A stretch of DNA of 64,000 nucleotides from Gammaproteobacteria bacterium. GTDB taxonomy: Bacteria > Pseudomonadota > Gammaproteobacteria > SZUA-229. This document shows, in pieces, positions 33,938 through 44,843 of this stretch. Position numbers and translations under genes: made by a program. How positions within the stretch are numbered: position 1 is the first letter of the stretch; each line of letters begins with the position of its first letter. The DNA is taken from NCBI GenBank assembly GCA_015488885.1, contig WFMW01000070.1, positions 1 to 64,000 on the forward strand. Reading direction: 5' to 3'. The notes beneath the pieces are model-generated. The model had not been told where the DNA came from. It ran no database searches and saw only the letters and a program-made list of their open reading frames with translations.

Positions 33938-34693
33938 GTGAATAATCATACTGAAATTATTTTTGGATACCATGCGGTTGAATCAGCAGTGCGTCATCAT
34001 GCAGCCGATATTTTACAACTGTGGATGCAACAGGGCAGGCATGATAAGCGTTTTCAGCATTTATCCCAGCTGGCAAAAACAGCTGGTATCACCGTGCAGG
34101 CGATCAGCAGTGATAAATTAAAGAAAAAATGCCCACATGGTCATCATCAGGGGGTGGTTGCTGAACGGCGTTCAAACGGTAAAAATACACGTTCCCTCGA
34201 ACAGCTGTTTGCGCGTAAAAGTCTGCTATTGTTAATTCTTGATGAAGTTCAGGATCCACATAATATCGGTGCCTGTTTACGTACTGCTGATGCGAGTGGT
34301 GTGGATGCAGTGATTGTTTCAAAAAATCGTAGTCCAGCCTTAACGCCGATTATAAGTCATGTTGCCAGCGGTGGGGCGGAAACAGTTCCCTATATTCAGG
34401 TCTCTAATCTGGCACGTACTATTAGACAGCTACAGGATAACAATATCTGGGTAGCGGGTGCCAGTGGTGATGCTGAAGTTAGCCTTTATGACATGGATAC
34501 TACCCGGCGTATGGCATTGGTGATGGGTTCTGAAGGCAAGGGTATGCGCCGTTTGACGCGAGAATCCTGTGACCAGCTTATTGCTATCCCCATGCAGGGA
34601 TCGGTAGAAAGTTTGAATGTTTCAGTGGCTACCGGTATCTGTCTGTTTACGATTCGCCAGCGGATGCATGGCATGAATGCATCGCAGGGATGA
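33938..34693 (+). CDS. rlmB: 23S rRNA (Gm2251) 2'-O-methyltransferase RlmB
   Basis: A 251-residue SpoU-family enzyme with a deep trefoil knot. Motif I LDEVQDPHNIGACLRTAD (Asn and Arg for catalysis), motif II VMGSEGKGMRRL and motif III SLNVSVATGICLF are intact. N-terminal residues (GYHAVESAVRHHAADI) form the RNA-binding L30e-like domain. The GTG start at 33938 gives the normal length. It methylates G2251 in the peptidyl-transferase region. It lies directly downstream of rnr, the usual order in gammaproteobacteria, and 18 bp before the RpfE-like gene. Confidence 0.9.
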   Translation: MNNHTEIIFGYHAVESAVRHHAADILQLWMQQGRHDKRFQHLSQLAKTAGITVQAISSDKLKKKCPHGHHQGVVAERRSNGKNTRSLEQLFARKSLLLLILDEVQDPHNIGACLRTADASGVDAVIVSKNRSPALTPIISHVASGGAETVPYIQVSNLARTIRQLQDNNIWVAGASGDAEVSLYDMDTTRRMALVMGSEGKGMRRLTRESCDQLIAIPMQGSVESLNVSVATGICLFTIRQRMHGMNASQG

Positions 34694-34711
34694 TAAAAAA
34701 ATTGTACTGAT

Positions 34712-35866
34712 ATGTCAGCCACTGTGCAGTTACAACTTCTGGTTCCCGGTTTGTGTGGGCCATTACCCGATAATAAGCAGCTTGAACATGACCCGGTTTT
34801 AATCCGTTTATTCAATACGCTGGCACGAGCCAGGGTTGCGACGGGGGAAGAAAATAATGCCATAGAAAAGGATAATGCAGTAGAAAAAGAAAATGGCTAT
34901 GCATTATTATCAACGTTATTTGCGATGCATGTCAGCGCTGAATTTCCCGCAGCGGCCCTAAGTCTGTCAGCTTATCTTCAATATAAACCGGCTGATATGC
35001 TATTTGGTTCAACCGCTGATATTGCTCATTATCTGCAGGCAGGCTATTATTTTTTACATGCCGATCCAGTACATCTGCGGGTTGAAATGGATCATGCTAT
35101 TTTACAGAGTCCGGCGGATTTACAGCTAACACCAGCAGAAACCATCGCCTTTTGTGAACAGCAGCAGGCCCATTTTTCAGCCGATGGCATTCACTTTTTT
35201 GCGACTGATGCGAGTCACTGCTATGTCTGTATCAAAAAGCCACAGTTGCTGCATACAACCCGTCTGCAACACGCCATCGGGCGTAATATTCATTTTATTC
35301 TGCCTGCCGGTGAAGATGCGATATACTGGAAACAGTTTCTGAATGAATCTCAGATGCTGCTGTTTAATCATCCAGCCAATCAGCGTCGGGAGCAAACCGG
35401 GCAATTGACCTTAAACAGTCTGTGGTTACACGGTGGTGGTTGTTTACCGGCTGCTGAGTCCAGGGGGACAGGCGATATCGACCTGGTATGCGCGAATGAT
35501 TTTTTATTAGCAGGGCTGGCAGATTATTTTAAGATACCGTGGTGTGAAATAGACGATATAAAAGCCGGTAACTGGTCGGTTGATTTTTATCGGCGTATAA
35601 AAAATTACCGCAAACCGCTGTTATATTTTGACTGTTTATTACCCTGGTTACATTATACGGATACACGGATGTGGCAGCAGCAGGTAAATTTATTTTATCA
35701 ATACTGCCTGCTACCTTTGCTGGTTCTGGTGCGTCAGGGTAAATTAAATATTGACCTGTATCCACTTAACGATACTATGCCAGATAAAAAATACCATTTT
35801 CATCACTATTATGCCTGCCGGTTCTGGCGCCGGGCAAAAATAAAAAATTATGTCGATACTTACTGA
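34712..35866 (+). CDS. RpfE-type regulatory protein (phosphoglycerate-mutase-like)
   Basis: A 384-residue protein of the group called RpfE in Xanthomonas: LLVPGLCGPLPDNKQLEHDPVLIRLFNTLARA, then PADMLFGSTADIAHYLQAGYYFLHADPVHLRVEMDHAIL, NSLWLHGGGCLP and IKNYRKPLLYFDCLLPWL. It is related to cofactor-independent phosphoglycerate mutase but catalytic residues were not identified. A short acidic and lysine insert (ENNAIEKDNAVEKEN) lies at about residues 47-63. It overlaps recJ by 17 bp, and recJ next to rpfE is a known arrangement. Its true function is unclear. Confidence 0.72.
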   Translation: MSATVQLQLLVPGLCGPLPDNKQLEHDPVLIRLFNTLARARVATGEENNAIEKDNAVEKENGYALLSTLFAMHVSAEFPAAALSLSAYLQYKPADMLFGSTADIAHYLQAGYYFLHADPVHLRVEMDHAILQSPADLQLTPAETIAFCEQQQAHFSADGIHFFATDASHCYVCIKKPQLLHTTRLQHAIGRNIHFILPAGEDAIYWKQFLNESQMLLFNHPANQRREQTGQLTLNSLWLHGGGCLPAAESRGTGDIDLVCANDFLLAGLADYFKIPWCEIDDIKAGNWSVDFYRRIKNYRKPLLYFDCLLPWLHYTDTRMWQQQVNLFYQYCLLPLLVLVRQGKLNIDLYPLNDTMPDKKYHFHHYYACRFWRRAKIKNYVDTY

Positions 35867-37658
35867 AGCAGCTGCTGAAACAGATACTGATACTGAAGCG
35901 GTTATGTCTGCCTGTATTTCGAAAATTCAACCATGCAAGCGTCCGGTTAGTGAAGAATTAGCCAGCAGCGAGCTTAATCCACTGTTGCAGCAACTGTATG
36001 CCAACCGGGGTGTTACGCGTCTGGATCAACTGGATTATTCATTGTCACAGCTGGCTGATTACCATGAGCTGAAAGATATTCAACCGGCAGCTGATATTAT
36101 CGCCGAACATATTATCGAAAACAGAAAAATTATTATTGTAGGCGATTTCGATGTTGATGGCGCCACCAGTTCTGCATTGATGATAAGAGCATTGCAAGCC
36201 TTTGGTGCAACCCGAGTCAGTTACCTGGTACCGAATCGGTTTAAAACCGGATATGGGCTTGGTCCGGAAATCGTTGCGCTTGCCGATGAACAGTCTGCTG
36301 AGCTGATTATTACGGTTGATAATGGCATTGCCAGTATTGAAGGCGTTGCCGAAGCCAACCAACGGCATATTAAAGTTGTGGTCACCGACCATCATTTACC
36401 GGCTGAGACAACACCGGCAGCGGCAGCGATTGTTAATCCCAATCAACATGGGTGTTTGTTTCCCTGTAAAAATACCGCAGGTGTCGGGGTGGCCTTTTAT
36501 GTGATGCTGGCAGTACGCGCCCGATTGCGTGAAAGTGGCCGCTTTAGTGCGGCCACACAGCCAAATATGGCCGTTCTTCTGGATCTGGTAGCGTTGGGTA
36601 CGGTTGCTGATGTGGTGCCACTGGACAGGAATAACCGCCTGCTGGTAGCGCTGGGTTTACAACGTATTCAACAAAATCGGGGCTGTGCAGGAATTAATGC
36701 TTTATTAAGTATTGCCGGTAAAAATAGTGCTCGTTGCAGCAGTCAGGATTTTGGTTTTGTGATTGGTCCCCGGCTTAATGCAGCAGGCAGGCTTGAAGAT
36801 ATGTCTATCGGTATTGAATGCCTGCTTAGTGATGATGATGCGCAAGCCCTGTCACTGGCGCAACAGCTTGATGATATCAATCATCAACGCCGACAGATTG
36901 AAGCTGATATGCTCAGCCAGGCATTACACAAACTGGAAACAGACTGTGCCCTGCCTGATCCAGCAAATCAGTCCACACCGATCGACGCGGGTCTGGCACT
37001 GTATCACCCGGACTGGCATCAGGGGGTGGTCGGGCTGATTGCTTCTCGCGTCAAGGAAAAATATCACCGTCCAGTATTTGCTTTTGCTAACGCAGAACAG
37101 GTCGGCGTGTTAAAAGGCTCAGGTCGTTCTATTCCAGGCCTGCATATTCGTGATACTCTGGATTTGCTGGCCAAATCCAGTCCCGATTTAATCCTTAAAT
37201 TTGGTGGTCATGCGATGGCGGCAGGTTTGAGTATCAGGACTGAAAAATTCGAATTGTTCAGACAGTTGTTTAATCATCAGGTTAGTCTATTGCTCGATGA
37301 AAAAGATTTAACCATGGTCAGACAAACCGATGGTTCTGTACCACCGGATTTTATGACCATAGATTTTTCATTACTGATTAAATATGCCGGACCCTGGGGG
37401 CAGGCTTTTCCCGAGCCCTTATTCGATGATGTGTTCAGCGTTGATAACTGGTCTATTGTGGGCAAAAAACACCTGAAGATGCGTTTAAAACAGATTGATC
37501 ATCAGCGTGTGTATAATGCCATCGCCTTTAATATGGATGAATCTGTCCTACCGGCTGGAGATATACCTGTTCGTGTTGTCTACCGTCTGGATGTTAATGA
37601 ATTTCGAGGCAATCGAAGCCTGCAACTGATTGTTAATCATATCGAAGCGGCAGCATAA
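35850..37658 (+). CDS. recJ: Single-stranded-DNA exonuclease RecJ
   Basis: A 602-residue DHH/DHHA1 nuclease. The metal-binding motifs are visible: IVGDFDVDGATSSAL (DHH motif I), FVDNGIAS-like VDNGIASIEG, the DHH triad VVVTDHHLP and the glycine-rich GGHAMAAGLSI of DHHA1. It degrades single-stranded DNA from the 5' end in mismatch and recombination repair. The start ATG lies inside the end of the RpfE-like gene (17-bp overlap), so the two are coupled. The gene is 5 bp before pyrD; length matches the family (about 570-600 residues). Confidence 0.93.
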   Translation: MSILTEAAAETDTDTEAVMSACISKIQPCKRPVSEELASSELNPLLQQLYANRGVTRLDQLDYSLSQLADYHELKDIQPAADIIAEHIIENRKIIIVGDFDVDGATSSALMIRALQAFGATRVSYLVPNRFKTGYGLGPEIVALADEQSAELIITVDNGIASIEGVAEANQRHIKVVVTDHHLPAETTPAAAAIVNPNQHGCLFPCKNTAGVGVAFYVMLAVRARLRESGRFSAATQPNMAVLLDLVALGTVADVVPLDRNNRLLVALGLQRIQQNRGCAGINALLSIAGKNSARCSSQDFGFVIGPRLNAAGRLEDMSIGIECLLSDDDAQALSLAQQLDDINHQRRQIEADMLSQALHKLETDCALPDPANQSTPIDAGLALYHPDWHQGVVGLIASRVKEKYHRPVFAFANAEQVGVLKGSGRSIPGLHIRDTLDLLAKSSPDLILKFGGHAMAAGLSIRTEKFELFRQLFNHQVSLLLDEKDLTMVRQTDGSVPPDFMTIDFSLLIKYAGPWGQAFPEPLFDDVFSVDNWSIVGKKHLKMRLKQIDHQRVYNAIAFNMDESVLPAGDIPVRVVYRLDVNEFRGNRSLQLIVNHIEAAA

Positions 37659-37663
37659 TAACG

Positions 37664-38791
37664 ATGAATTTTTATCCTGTTATCAGAAAATGCCTGTTTC
37701 TGTTTAATGCAGAAAAAACACATGTATTATCATTAACACTGATGTCATTCATGCACCGTATTGGCCTGTTAGTACCGGGGCTGTATTTTCTTGGCTGTGG
37801 TCAAAAAAAGACGGGCCATAAGCGTCGCGTTAATCATTCTGTTGAAGTTATGGGTCTGTGTTTTGCTCATCCTGTTGGCCTGGCAGCCGGGCTGGATAAG
37901 GATGGTGAACATATTGCTGCACTGGAACAATGCGGTTTCAGTTTTATTGAAATTGGTACGGTTACACCGTTGCCACAACCGGGAAATGCCAAACCGCGTT
38001 TATTCAGATTGCAGGCGGATCAGGCCATTATTAACCGGATGGGTTTTAACAATAAAGGGGTTAAAGCCATGCTGGAACAGGTTAAACTTTACCGTAATCG
38101 ACTGGATCATAAACGGCAGGATCAAAAAAAGCTGACGCATCGGGTCGCTTACCCATGTCTTATCGGTATCAATATTGGCAAGAATAAAATCACCCCACTG
38201 GAACATGCAGTGGATGATTATGTATTCTGTCTGCAACAGGTTTATGCTTATGCGGATTATGTCACGATCAATATATCCTCACCAAACACACCGGGCTTAA
38301 GAAAACTTCAGCATGGTGCAGGTCTGGTATCTTTACTTACTGAACTCAAGCAGCAACAGGCGGTTTTAGCCAGAAAGACCGGTCGCTATGTACCCCTGGT
38401 AGTAAAAATAGCCCCTGATCTGACGGATGAGGATTTACAGACAATGGTACAGGTATTTATCGATACCGGCATGGATGGCATCATCTCAGGTAATACCACC
38501 TGTCAGCGACCGCCAACCCTGCTGGCTCAGGACCTGGTACAGCAGAGCGGTGGTCTGAGCGGGGCACCATTAACGCCGATTGCTGATAAAATTCTGCTCA
38601 GGCTGGTTGAGCTACTGCAGGGTAAAATTCCGGTGATTGCCGCCGGAGGCATTATGACAGCTGAAGATGCCAGACGAAAATTACAGTTCGGTGCCTCACT
38701 GGTGCAGATCTATACGGGGTTTATCTATAGTGGTCCGGCATTGGTCTCGCAATCAATTGATTTAGCAGGTAAAAAAAATAATATTGTTTGA
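37664..38791 (+). CDS. pyrD: Dihydroorotate dehydrogenase, class 2
   Basis: A 375-residue FMN enzyme, membrane-linked by its N-terminal helix (SFMHRIGLLVPGLYF). FMN and substrate motifs: PVGLAAGLDKDGE, GFNNKG, NIGKNK, the catalytic loop NISSPNTPGLRKL and a conserved ISGNTTCQRP, then GGLSGAPL and AAGGIMTAEDARRKLQFGASLVQIYTGFIY. It oxidises dihydroorotate to orotate with quinone in pyrimidine synthesis. It lies 5 bp behind recJ. The length is slightly above the usual 336-350 because of an insert around residue 150 (RNRLDHKRQDQKK). Confidence 0.93.
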   Translation: MNFYPVIRKCLFLFNAEKTHVLSLTLMSFMHRIGLLVPGLYFLGCGQKKTGHKRRVNHSVEVMGLCFAHPVGLAAGLDKDGEHIAALEQCGFSFIEIGTVTPLPQPGNAKPRLFRLQADQAIINRMGFNNKGVKAMLEQVKLYRNRLDHKRQDQKKLTHRVAYPCLIGINIGKNKITPLEHAVDDYVFCLQQVYAYADYVTINISSPNTPGLRKLQHGAGLVSLLTELKQQQAVLARKTGRYVPLVVKIAPDLTDEDLQTMVQVFIDTGMDGIISGNTTCQRPPTLLAQDLVQQSGGLSGAPLTPIADKILLRLVELLQGKIPVIAAGGIMTAEDARRKLQFGASLVQIYTGFIYSGPALVSQSIDLAGKKNNIV

Positions 38792-38887
38792 GTAATAAAT
38801 AGCAGGTATAAAAGCTGGATTACATATCTAATTGGTGTGATCTGCTATAGTTTAACATCTATAGATGTTATTCGAGTAATCTGATTT

Positions 38888-39283
38888 ATGAGTGAACGCA
38901 GTTACCTTATTCTTGTTGGCGCAGTCATTATAGTGGCTCTGTATTTTGTCCAGAATATTATTATTTATGGTTTATGTTTTTGGTTGATTGTTGAAGGTAT
39001 GACGGATATACGCTTGACGACTTTAATACAGAAGGCAAGACATATCACGATATCCGCAGGTTTAACCGTATTTAAACACCAGCAACGGTTTTCATTTGAT
39101 GCATTTCGAGCCTGGCGTTTAACGGTTGCTTTCGTGTTGGGTAGCGCAATGCTTCTATTACAGAACTACAGTATGGATGTGCTCTGGTTTTTGCCATGGT
39201 TTATGGGGTTTGCTATTATGGGTGCGGGTGTCAGTGGGATTTGTCCAATGCTGCTTTTTTTGCGCTGGATCGGGTTTAGATAA
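38888..39283 (+). CDS. Small membrane protein (DUF2892-like)
   Basis: A 131-residue protein with three or four membrane helices: YLILVGAVIIVALYFVQNII, YGLCFWLIVEG, AWRLTVAFVLGSAMLLL, and FAIMGAGVSGICPMLLFLRW. The end of the protein has the GxSGxCP motif common in DUF2892/YgaP-type membrane domains, with a Cys that often neighbours rhodanese proteins. No partner domain is present. It ends 11 bp before the GGDEF-EAL gene and may be cotranscribed with it. Function unknown. Confidence 0.6.
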   Translation: MSERSYLILVGAVIIVALYFVQNIIIYGLCFWLIVEGMTDIRLTTLIQKARHITISAGLTVFKHQQRFSFDAFRAWRLTVAFVLGSAMLLLQNYSMDVLWFLPWFMGFAIMGAGVSGICPMLLFLRWIGFR

Positions 39284-39294
39284 AGGATATCGAT

Positions 39295-41733
39295 ATGGAA
39301 TTAGAGCAATTTGAAGAAAAACTACCTGCACGCATAACCGGCCTGGTTTTCTGGGGGCTGGTTTTTATAGGTTTACTGGCTGCTGTTATTTTTCTGCACA
39401 ATATTGAAAAGGATGTCAAGCAGCGTAATTTAGTCAATTTACGCGTTTTAGCTTATGAAATTGAAAACATTATTGAACAACACCCACAGGCATCCGTGCT
39501 CGAAACAACCGCTAGTCGTTTAAGACTGAAAATTCATTCACTTCAATCAATCATGAATTTTCATGCAGTTAAACTTTCTGAAAATAATAAAATATTATCT
39601 GTTGGCGTTATTAATAAGCAGGATAATGTTTATACCGAACAGATTCATTATTACTCGCCCCATACAGCCCAATTACAGACAATACAGTTAAAACTCTATT
39701 GTCCTTCTGTGGCATCGACAATTGCCCGCATGCGTAAACAAATTCTGTTTTCAGTTGGTATCAGTGTTATTGTTTTCGGTTTCTTTCTACAGATGTTGTT
39801 ACAGAGAATATTATCTACGCCGTTTCAAAAAATGGTAACCACTGCCAGCGCATTCTCACAGGGTGATGAGAATGCCCGATTTGATGATAAACGTCAGGAT
39901 GAATTTGGCTATCTTGGCGGCTTTATTAATAATGCCATTGATACGATTGTGGCGCATAAAAACCAGCTTCTGGCTGCGTTAAAACGGGTAGAGAAATCCG
40001 AACAGGCATTAAATGTACAGAAAGAATATGCAGAAATAACCCTGCATTCAATTACTGATTCGGTGATTACCGTAGATCAACAGGAATCTATTTCATTTGT
40101 TAATCCGGCAACGGAATTACTGGTCGGAAAAACGGCAAATCAGCTGAAAGGTAAACCATTTAAGGATGTTTTCAATATTATTAATGAGAAAACATTGGTT
40201 GCATTTGATGATCCGATACATCAGTGTTTTGCAAGCCGACAGATCATTCATCTGCCAGAACATTCTTCTTTAATCATTAAAGATGGCAGTCTGGTTTCAG
40301 TAGAGGCCTCCATTGCACCGATGAAATCAGAACATGATGATCTTATCGGAGCGGTGGTCGTTATTCAGGATGTAAGTCATACCCGGCGTTTAACCCGACA
40401 GTTATCCTATCAGGCAAGCCACGACCTGTTAACCGGTTTGTATAATCGCAGGAAGTTTGAAGAGCGCCTTGAGGAAATTTTACTTAATGTGGTCGAAAAT
40501 GAGCGGTTTCATGCGCTTTTTTATATGGATCTGGATAATTTTAAAATTGTTAATGATACCTGTGGTCACGTTGCGGGGGACGAATTATTAAAACAGTTGC
40601 CTGCATTATTTAATAATGTGTTACGCAGTGGTGATCTGATTGCCAGGCTGGGTGGCGATGAATTCGGGATTCTACTGGAGAACTGTAAATTACCGCAGGC
40701 AGTCATTATTGCCGATAAAATTCGTCAGACAATCAAAGACTACCGTTTTGTCTGGAATGATAAAACATTCGAAATAGGTATTAGTATTGGCGTTGTCGGC
40801 ATAGACAGTAAACATTCCAGTATGGCCGAAATACTCAGTTCAGCAGATATTGCCTGTTATGCTGCTAAAGATTCAGGTAGAAATCGAGTGCATATTTTTG
40901 AATCAACAGATGAAGTTGTTTCTGAACGTTTTGGGCAGATGCACTGGACGGCAAGAATATCAGACGCATTTGTCAATGATCGATTACGAATATTTCAGCA
41001 ACCAATAATGTGTATTTCAGAGGAAGTTACTGATCACTATGAAATCCTGATACGGATGCTGGATGAAACCGGTGATATTATCCCCCCGGGGGCTTTTTTA
41101 CCGGCAGCAGAACGTTATGGTTTAATGCCGGATATCGATCGATGGGTGATTGCAGAAGCTTTTAAATACATGGCGAGTAAAGGCAGGGGTGGTAAGAATA
41201 TTGCTGAACAGATTACCAGTACAGACGGAATAATTACCATCAATCTTTCAGGTGACTCAATCAATGATGATTCGCTGTTAGACTTTATTCTACAGCAGAA
41301 AACGCTTTACAATATATCGTTATCCAATATCTGTTTTGAAGTTACTGAAACGGTCGCGATCAGTAATTTAACCAAAGCCACATCTTTTATCAATGCATTA
41401 AAGCAACATGGCTGTAAATTTGCCCTCGATGATTTTGGCAGCGGCCTCAGCTCGTTTACCTATTTAAAAACCTTACCGGTTGACTATCTTAAGATTGATG
41501 GTAGTTTTGTCCGTGGTGTTGCGATAGATGAAGTGGATCGTGCCATGGTAGAGTCCATCCATCAAGTAGGTAAAGCCATGAATCTAAAAACGATTGCTGA
41601 ACAGGTTGAAGATGAAGCAACATTATCTGTGTTAAAAGAAATTGGTATAGATTATGTTCAGGGTTACCTTATAGGAAAACCCCAGATGCTTGAGGCTGAG
41701 AATGAGTGTTTGTCATTATCGCATTATGGATAA
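39295..41733 (+). CDS. Membrane GGDEF-EAL protein with PAS domain (c-di-GMP turnover)
   Basis: An 812-residue protein with two membrane helices (residues about 15-35 and 145-165) around a periplasmic sensor, a HAMP-like linker, a PAS domain (EITLHSITDSVITVDQQES), a GGDEF domain with intact RLGGDEFG and I-site region, and an EAL domain. The first EAL motif reads EILIRM (E present, general E-x-L-x-R form), and DDFGSGLSSFTYLKTLPVDYLKIDG and ENV-type downstream residues are intact; QGYLIGKPQ closes the domain. So both cyclase and phosphodiesterase activity are possible. The signal is unknown. Confidence 0.9.
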   Translation: MELEQFEEKLPARITGLVFWGLVFIGLLAAVIFLHNIEKDVKQRNLVNLRVLAYEIENIIEQHPQASVLETTASRLRLKIHSLQSIMNFHAVKLSENNKILSVGVINKQDNVYTEQIHYYSPHTAQLQTIQLKLYCPSVASTIARMRKQILFSVGISVIVFGFFLQMLLQRILSTPFQKMVTTASAFSQGDENARFDDKRQDEFGYLGGFINNAIDTIVAHKNQLLAALKRVEKSEQALNVQKEYAEITLHSITDSVITVDQQESISFVNPATELLVGKTANQLKGKPFKDVFNIINEKTLVAFDDPIHQCFASRQIIHLPEHSSLIIKDGSLVSVEASIAPMKSEHDDLIGAVVVIQDVSHTRRLTRQLSYQASHDLLTGLYNRRKFEERLEEILLNVVENERFHALFYMDLDNFKIVNDTCGHVAGDELLKQLPALFNNVLRSGDLIARLGGDEFGILLENCKLPQAVIIADKIRQTIKDYRFVWNDKTFEIGISIGVVGIDSKHSSMAEILSSADIACYAAKDSGRNRVHIFESTDEVVSERFGQMHWTARISDAFVNDRLRIFQQPIMCISEEVTDHYEILIRMLDETGDIIPPGAFLPAAERYGLMPDIDRWVIAEAFKYMASKGRGGKNIAEQITSTDGIITINLSGDSINDDSLLDFILQQKTLYNISLSNICFEVTETVAISNLTKATSFINALKQHGCKFALDDFGSGLSSFTYLKTLPVDYLKIDGSFVRGVAIDEVDRAMVESIHQVGKAMNLKTIAEQVEDEATLSVLKEIGIDYVQGYLIGKPQMLEAENECLSLSHYG

Positions 41734-41796
41734 CAGCTCTATCTTATTCAGAGCATCAGGAAATATCGGTCATCTTATTTCAGTCTTATTTCAAAT

Positions 41797-41949
41797 GCAA
41801 CGACTCAGCGAGTAGTCAAATATAATTGTAACTGCTCAGATTGCCGCTGAAATTCAACAGATCAAGGCTAAAAAATGTGAGTTTACAAGTGTAAATGTCC
41901 ATTTTTCAACGCATAGCTGGTGGATTTTAGCGGTTAGCTGAGTCGTTGC
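41797..41949. mobile_element. 153-bp MITE-like element with perfect 13-bp terminal inverted repeats and 8-bp target duplication
   Basis: The ends GCAACGACTCAGC (41797-41809) and GCTGAGTCGTTGC (41937-41949) are perfect inverted repeats. They are flanked by the identical 8-mer TTTCAAAT (41789-41796 and 41950-41957), which is the expected target duplication. The right copy includes the stop codon of purB, so the insertion occurred at the end of that gene without changing its protein. No ORF is inside. The interior has the dyad TTTACA-AG-TGTAAA. A diverged relative lies at 57177-57320. Confidence 0.8.
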
Positions 41950-41951
41950 TT

Positions 41952-43457
<1,506 letters not shown>

Positions 43458-43459
<2 letters not shown>

Positions 43460-44843
43460 GACTGAATACAGAATAGAAAAAGACAGTATGGGTGAACTGG
43501 AAGTACCTGCCGATGCCATGTATGGTGCCCAGACGCAACGTGCTGTGAATAATTTTCCGGTTAGCGGGCTGGCTATGCCGACACCATTTATTCATGCATT
43601 AGGGCGGGTAAAATGTGCCTGCGCACGAGCTAACCACAAGCTTGGTCTGCTTGATAAAGACCGGGCAACAGCGATCGAGTCAGTGTGTGAACGCATAATC
43701 CATGGCGAGCTGGATACGCAGTTTCCGATTGATGTCTTTCAGACCGGCTCAGCGACCAGTACCAATATGAATGCCAATGAAGTAATTGCTCATCTTGCAA
43801 CACAGCAACTGGCGGGACAATCGGTTCATCCCAATGATCATGTTAATATGAGCCAGAGTTCCAACGATGTCATTCCTACAGCTATTCATGTGTCAGCCAG
43901 TATTGTCTGCACACAGCAATTATTGCCTGCACTGGCGCATTTACAGCAGGTTATCGAACAGCGAGAAGAAGAACTGGCAACAGTGATAACCACCGGTCGT
44001 ACCCATCTAATGGATGCGACGCCGGTGAGTCTGGGGCAGGAGCTATCCGGTTGGGCGGCGCAGATAAACCATAGTAGCAGGCGTATTCAGGCAATGTTGC
44101 CGGGCTTGCAGCAACTGGCCATTGGTGGCACGGCGGTGGGTACAGGAATCAACGCGGATGTGCGTTTTGGCGATGAGGTTGCCATTGCCTTAAGCGCGGG
44201 TAGCGGGATAGCCTTTTCTACTGCGGATAATTATTTTGAGGCCTTGAGTTCACAGGATGCGGCCGTTGCCTTAAGCGGGCAGTTAAAAACGCTGGCAGTC
44301 AGCTTGATGAAAATTGCCAATGACTGCCGCTGGATGAACAGTGGTCCAATGGCTGGCATTGGTGAAATTGCACTGCCGACTTTGCAGCCAGGTAGCAGTA
44401 TTATGCCGGGCAAAGTCAATCCGGTTATTCCTGAATCGGTCGCCATGGTGTGCGCGCAGGTGATCGGCAATGATACGGCTATTACCCTTGCCGGGCAGTC
44501 GGGTAATTTTCAGTTAAACGTCATGTTGCCACTGGTTGCCCACAATTTATTACAGAGCCTGGTTATTTTATCGAATGCGTCGCTGATTCTGGCAGACAAG
44601 GCGATTGCCGGGTTTAAAGTCCAACGGCAGACTATTACCGCAACGCTGTCCAGAAACCCGATACTGGTCACCGCGTTAAATCGGGTTATCGGTTATGAGC
44701 TGGGGGCGAAGATTGCCAAAACCGCTTATGCTGAAAACCGTGCAGTGATTGATGTGGCAATGGAATTAACCAACTTAAAAGAAGCAGAACTGAAAAAACT
44801 GCTTGATCCAGCGCAGCTGATCAAGGGTGGTGTGGCGCATTAA
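43458..44843 (+). CDS. fumC: Class II fumarate hydratase
   Basis: A 461-residue homotetrameric enzyme: GSATSTNMNANEVIAHLA, the catalytic His region TGRTHLMDATPVSLGQELSGW, and the signature GSSIMPGKVNPVIPE. It hydrates fumarate to malate in the citric acid cycle. It runs tail to tail with mltD with a 4-bp overlap (44840-44843) and divergent from purB. The upstream region carries a tandem duplication that abuts the ATG, so no clear ribosome binding site is seen. The length is the family norm. Some class II fumarases resemble aspartase; the signature fits fumarase better. Confidence 0.9.
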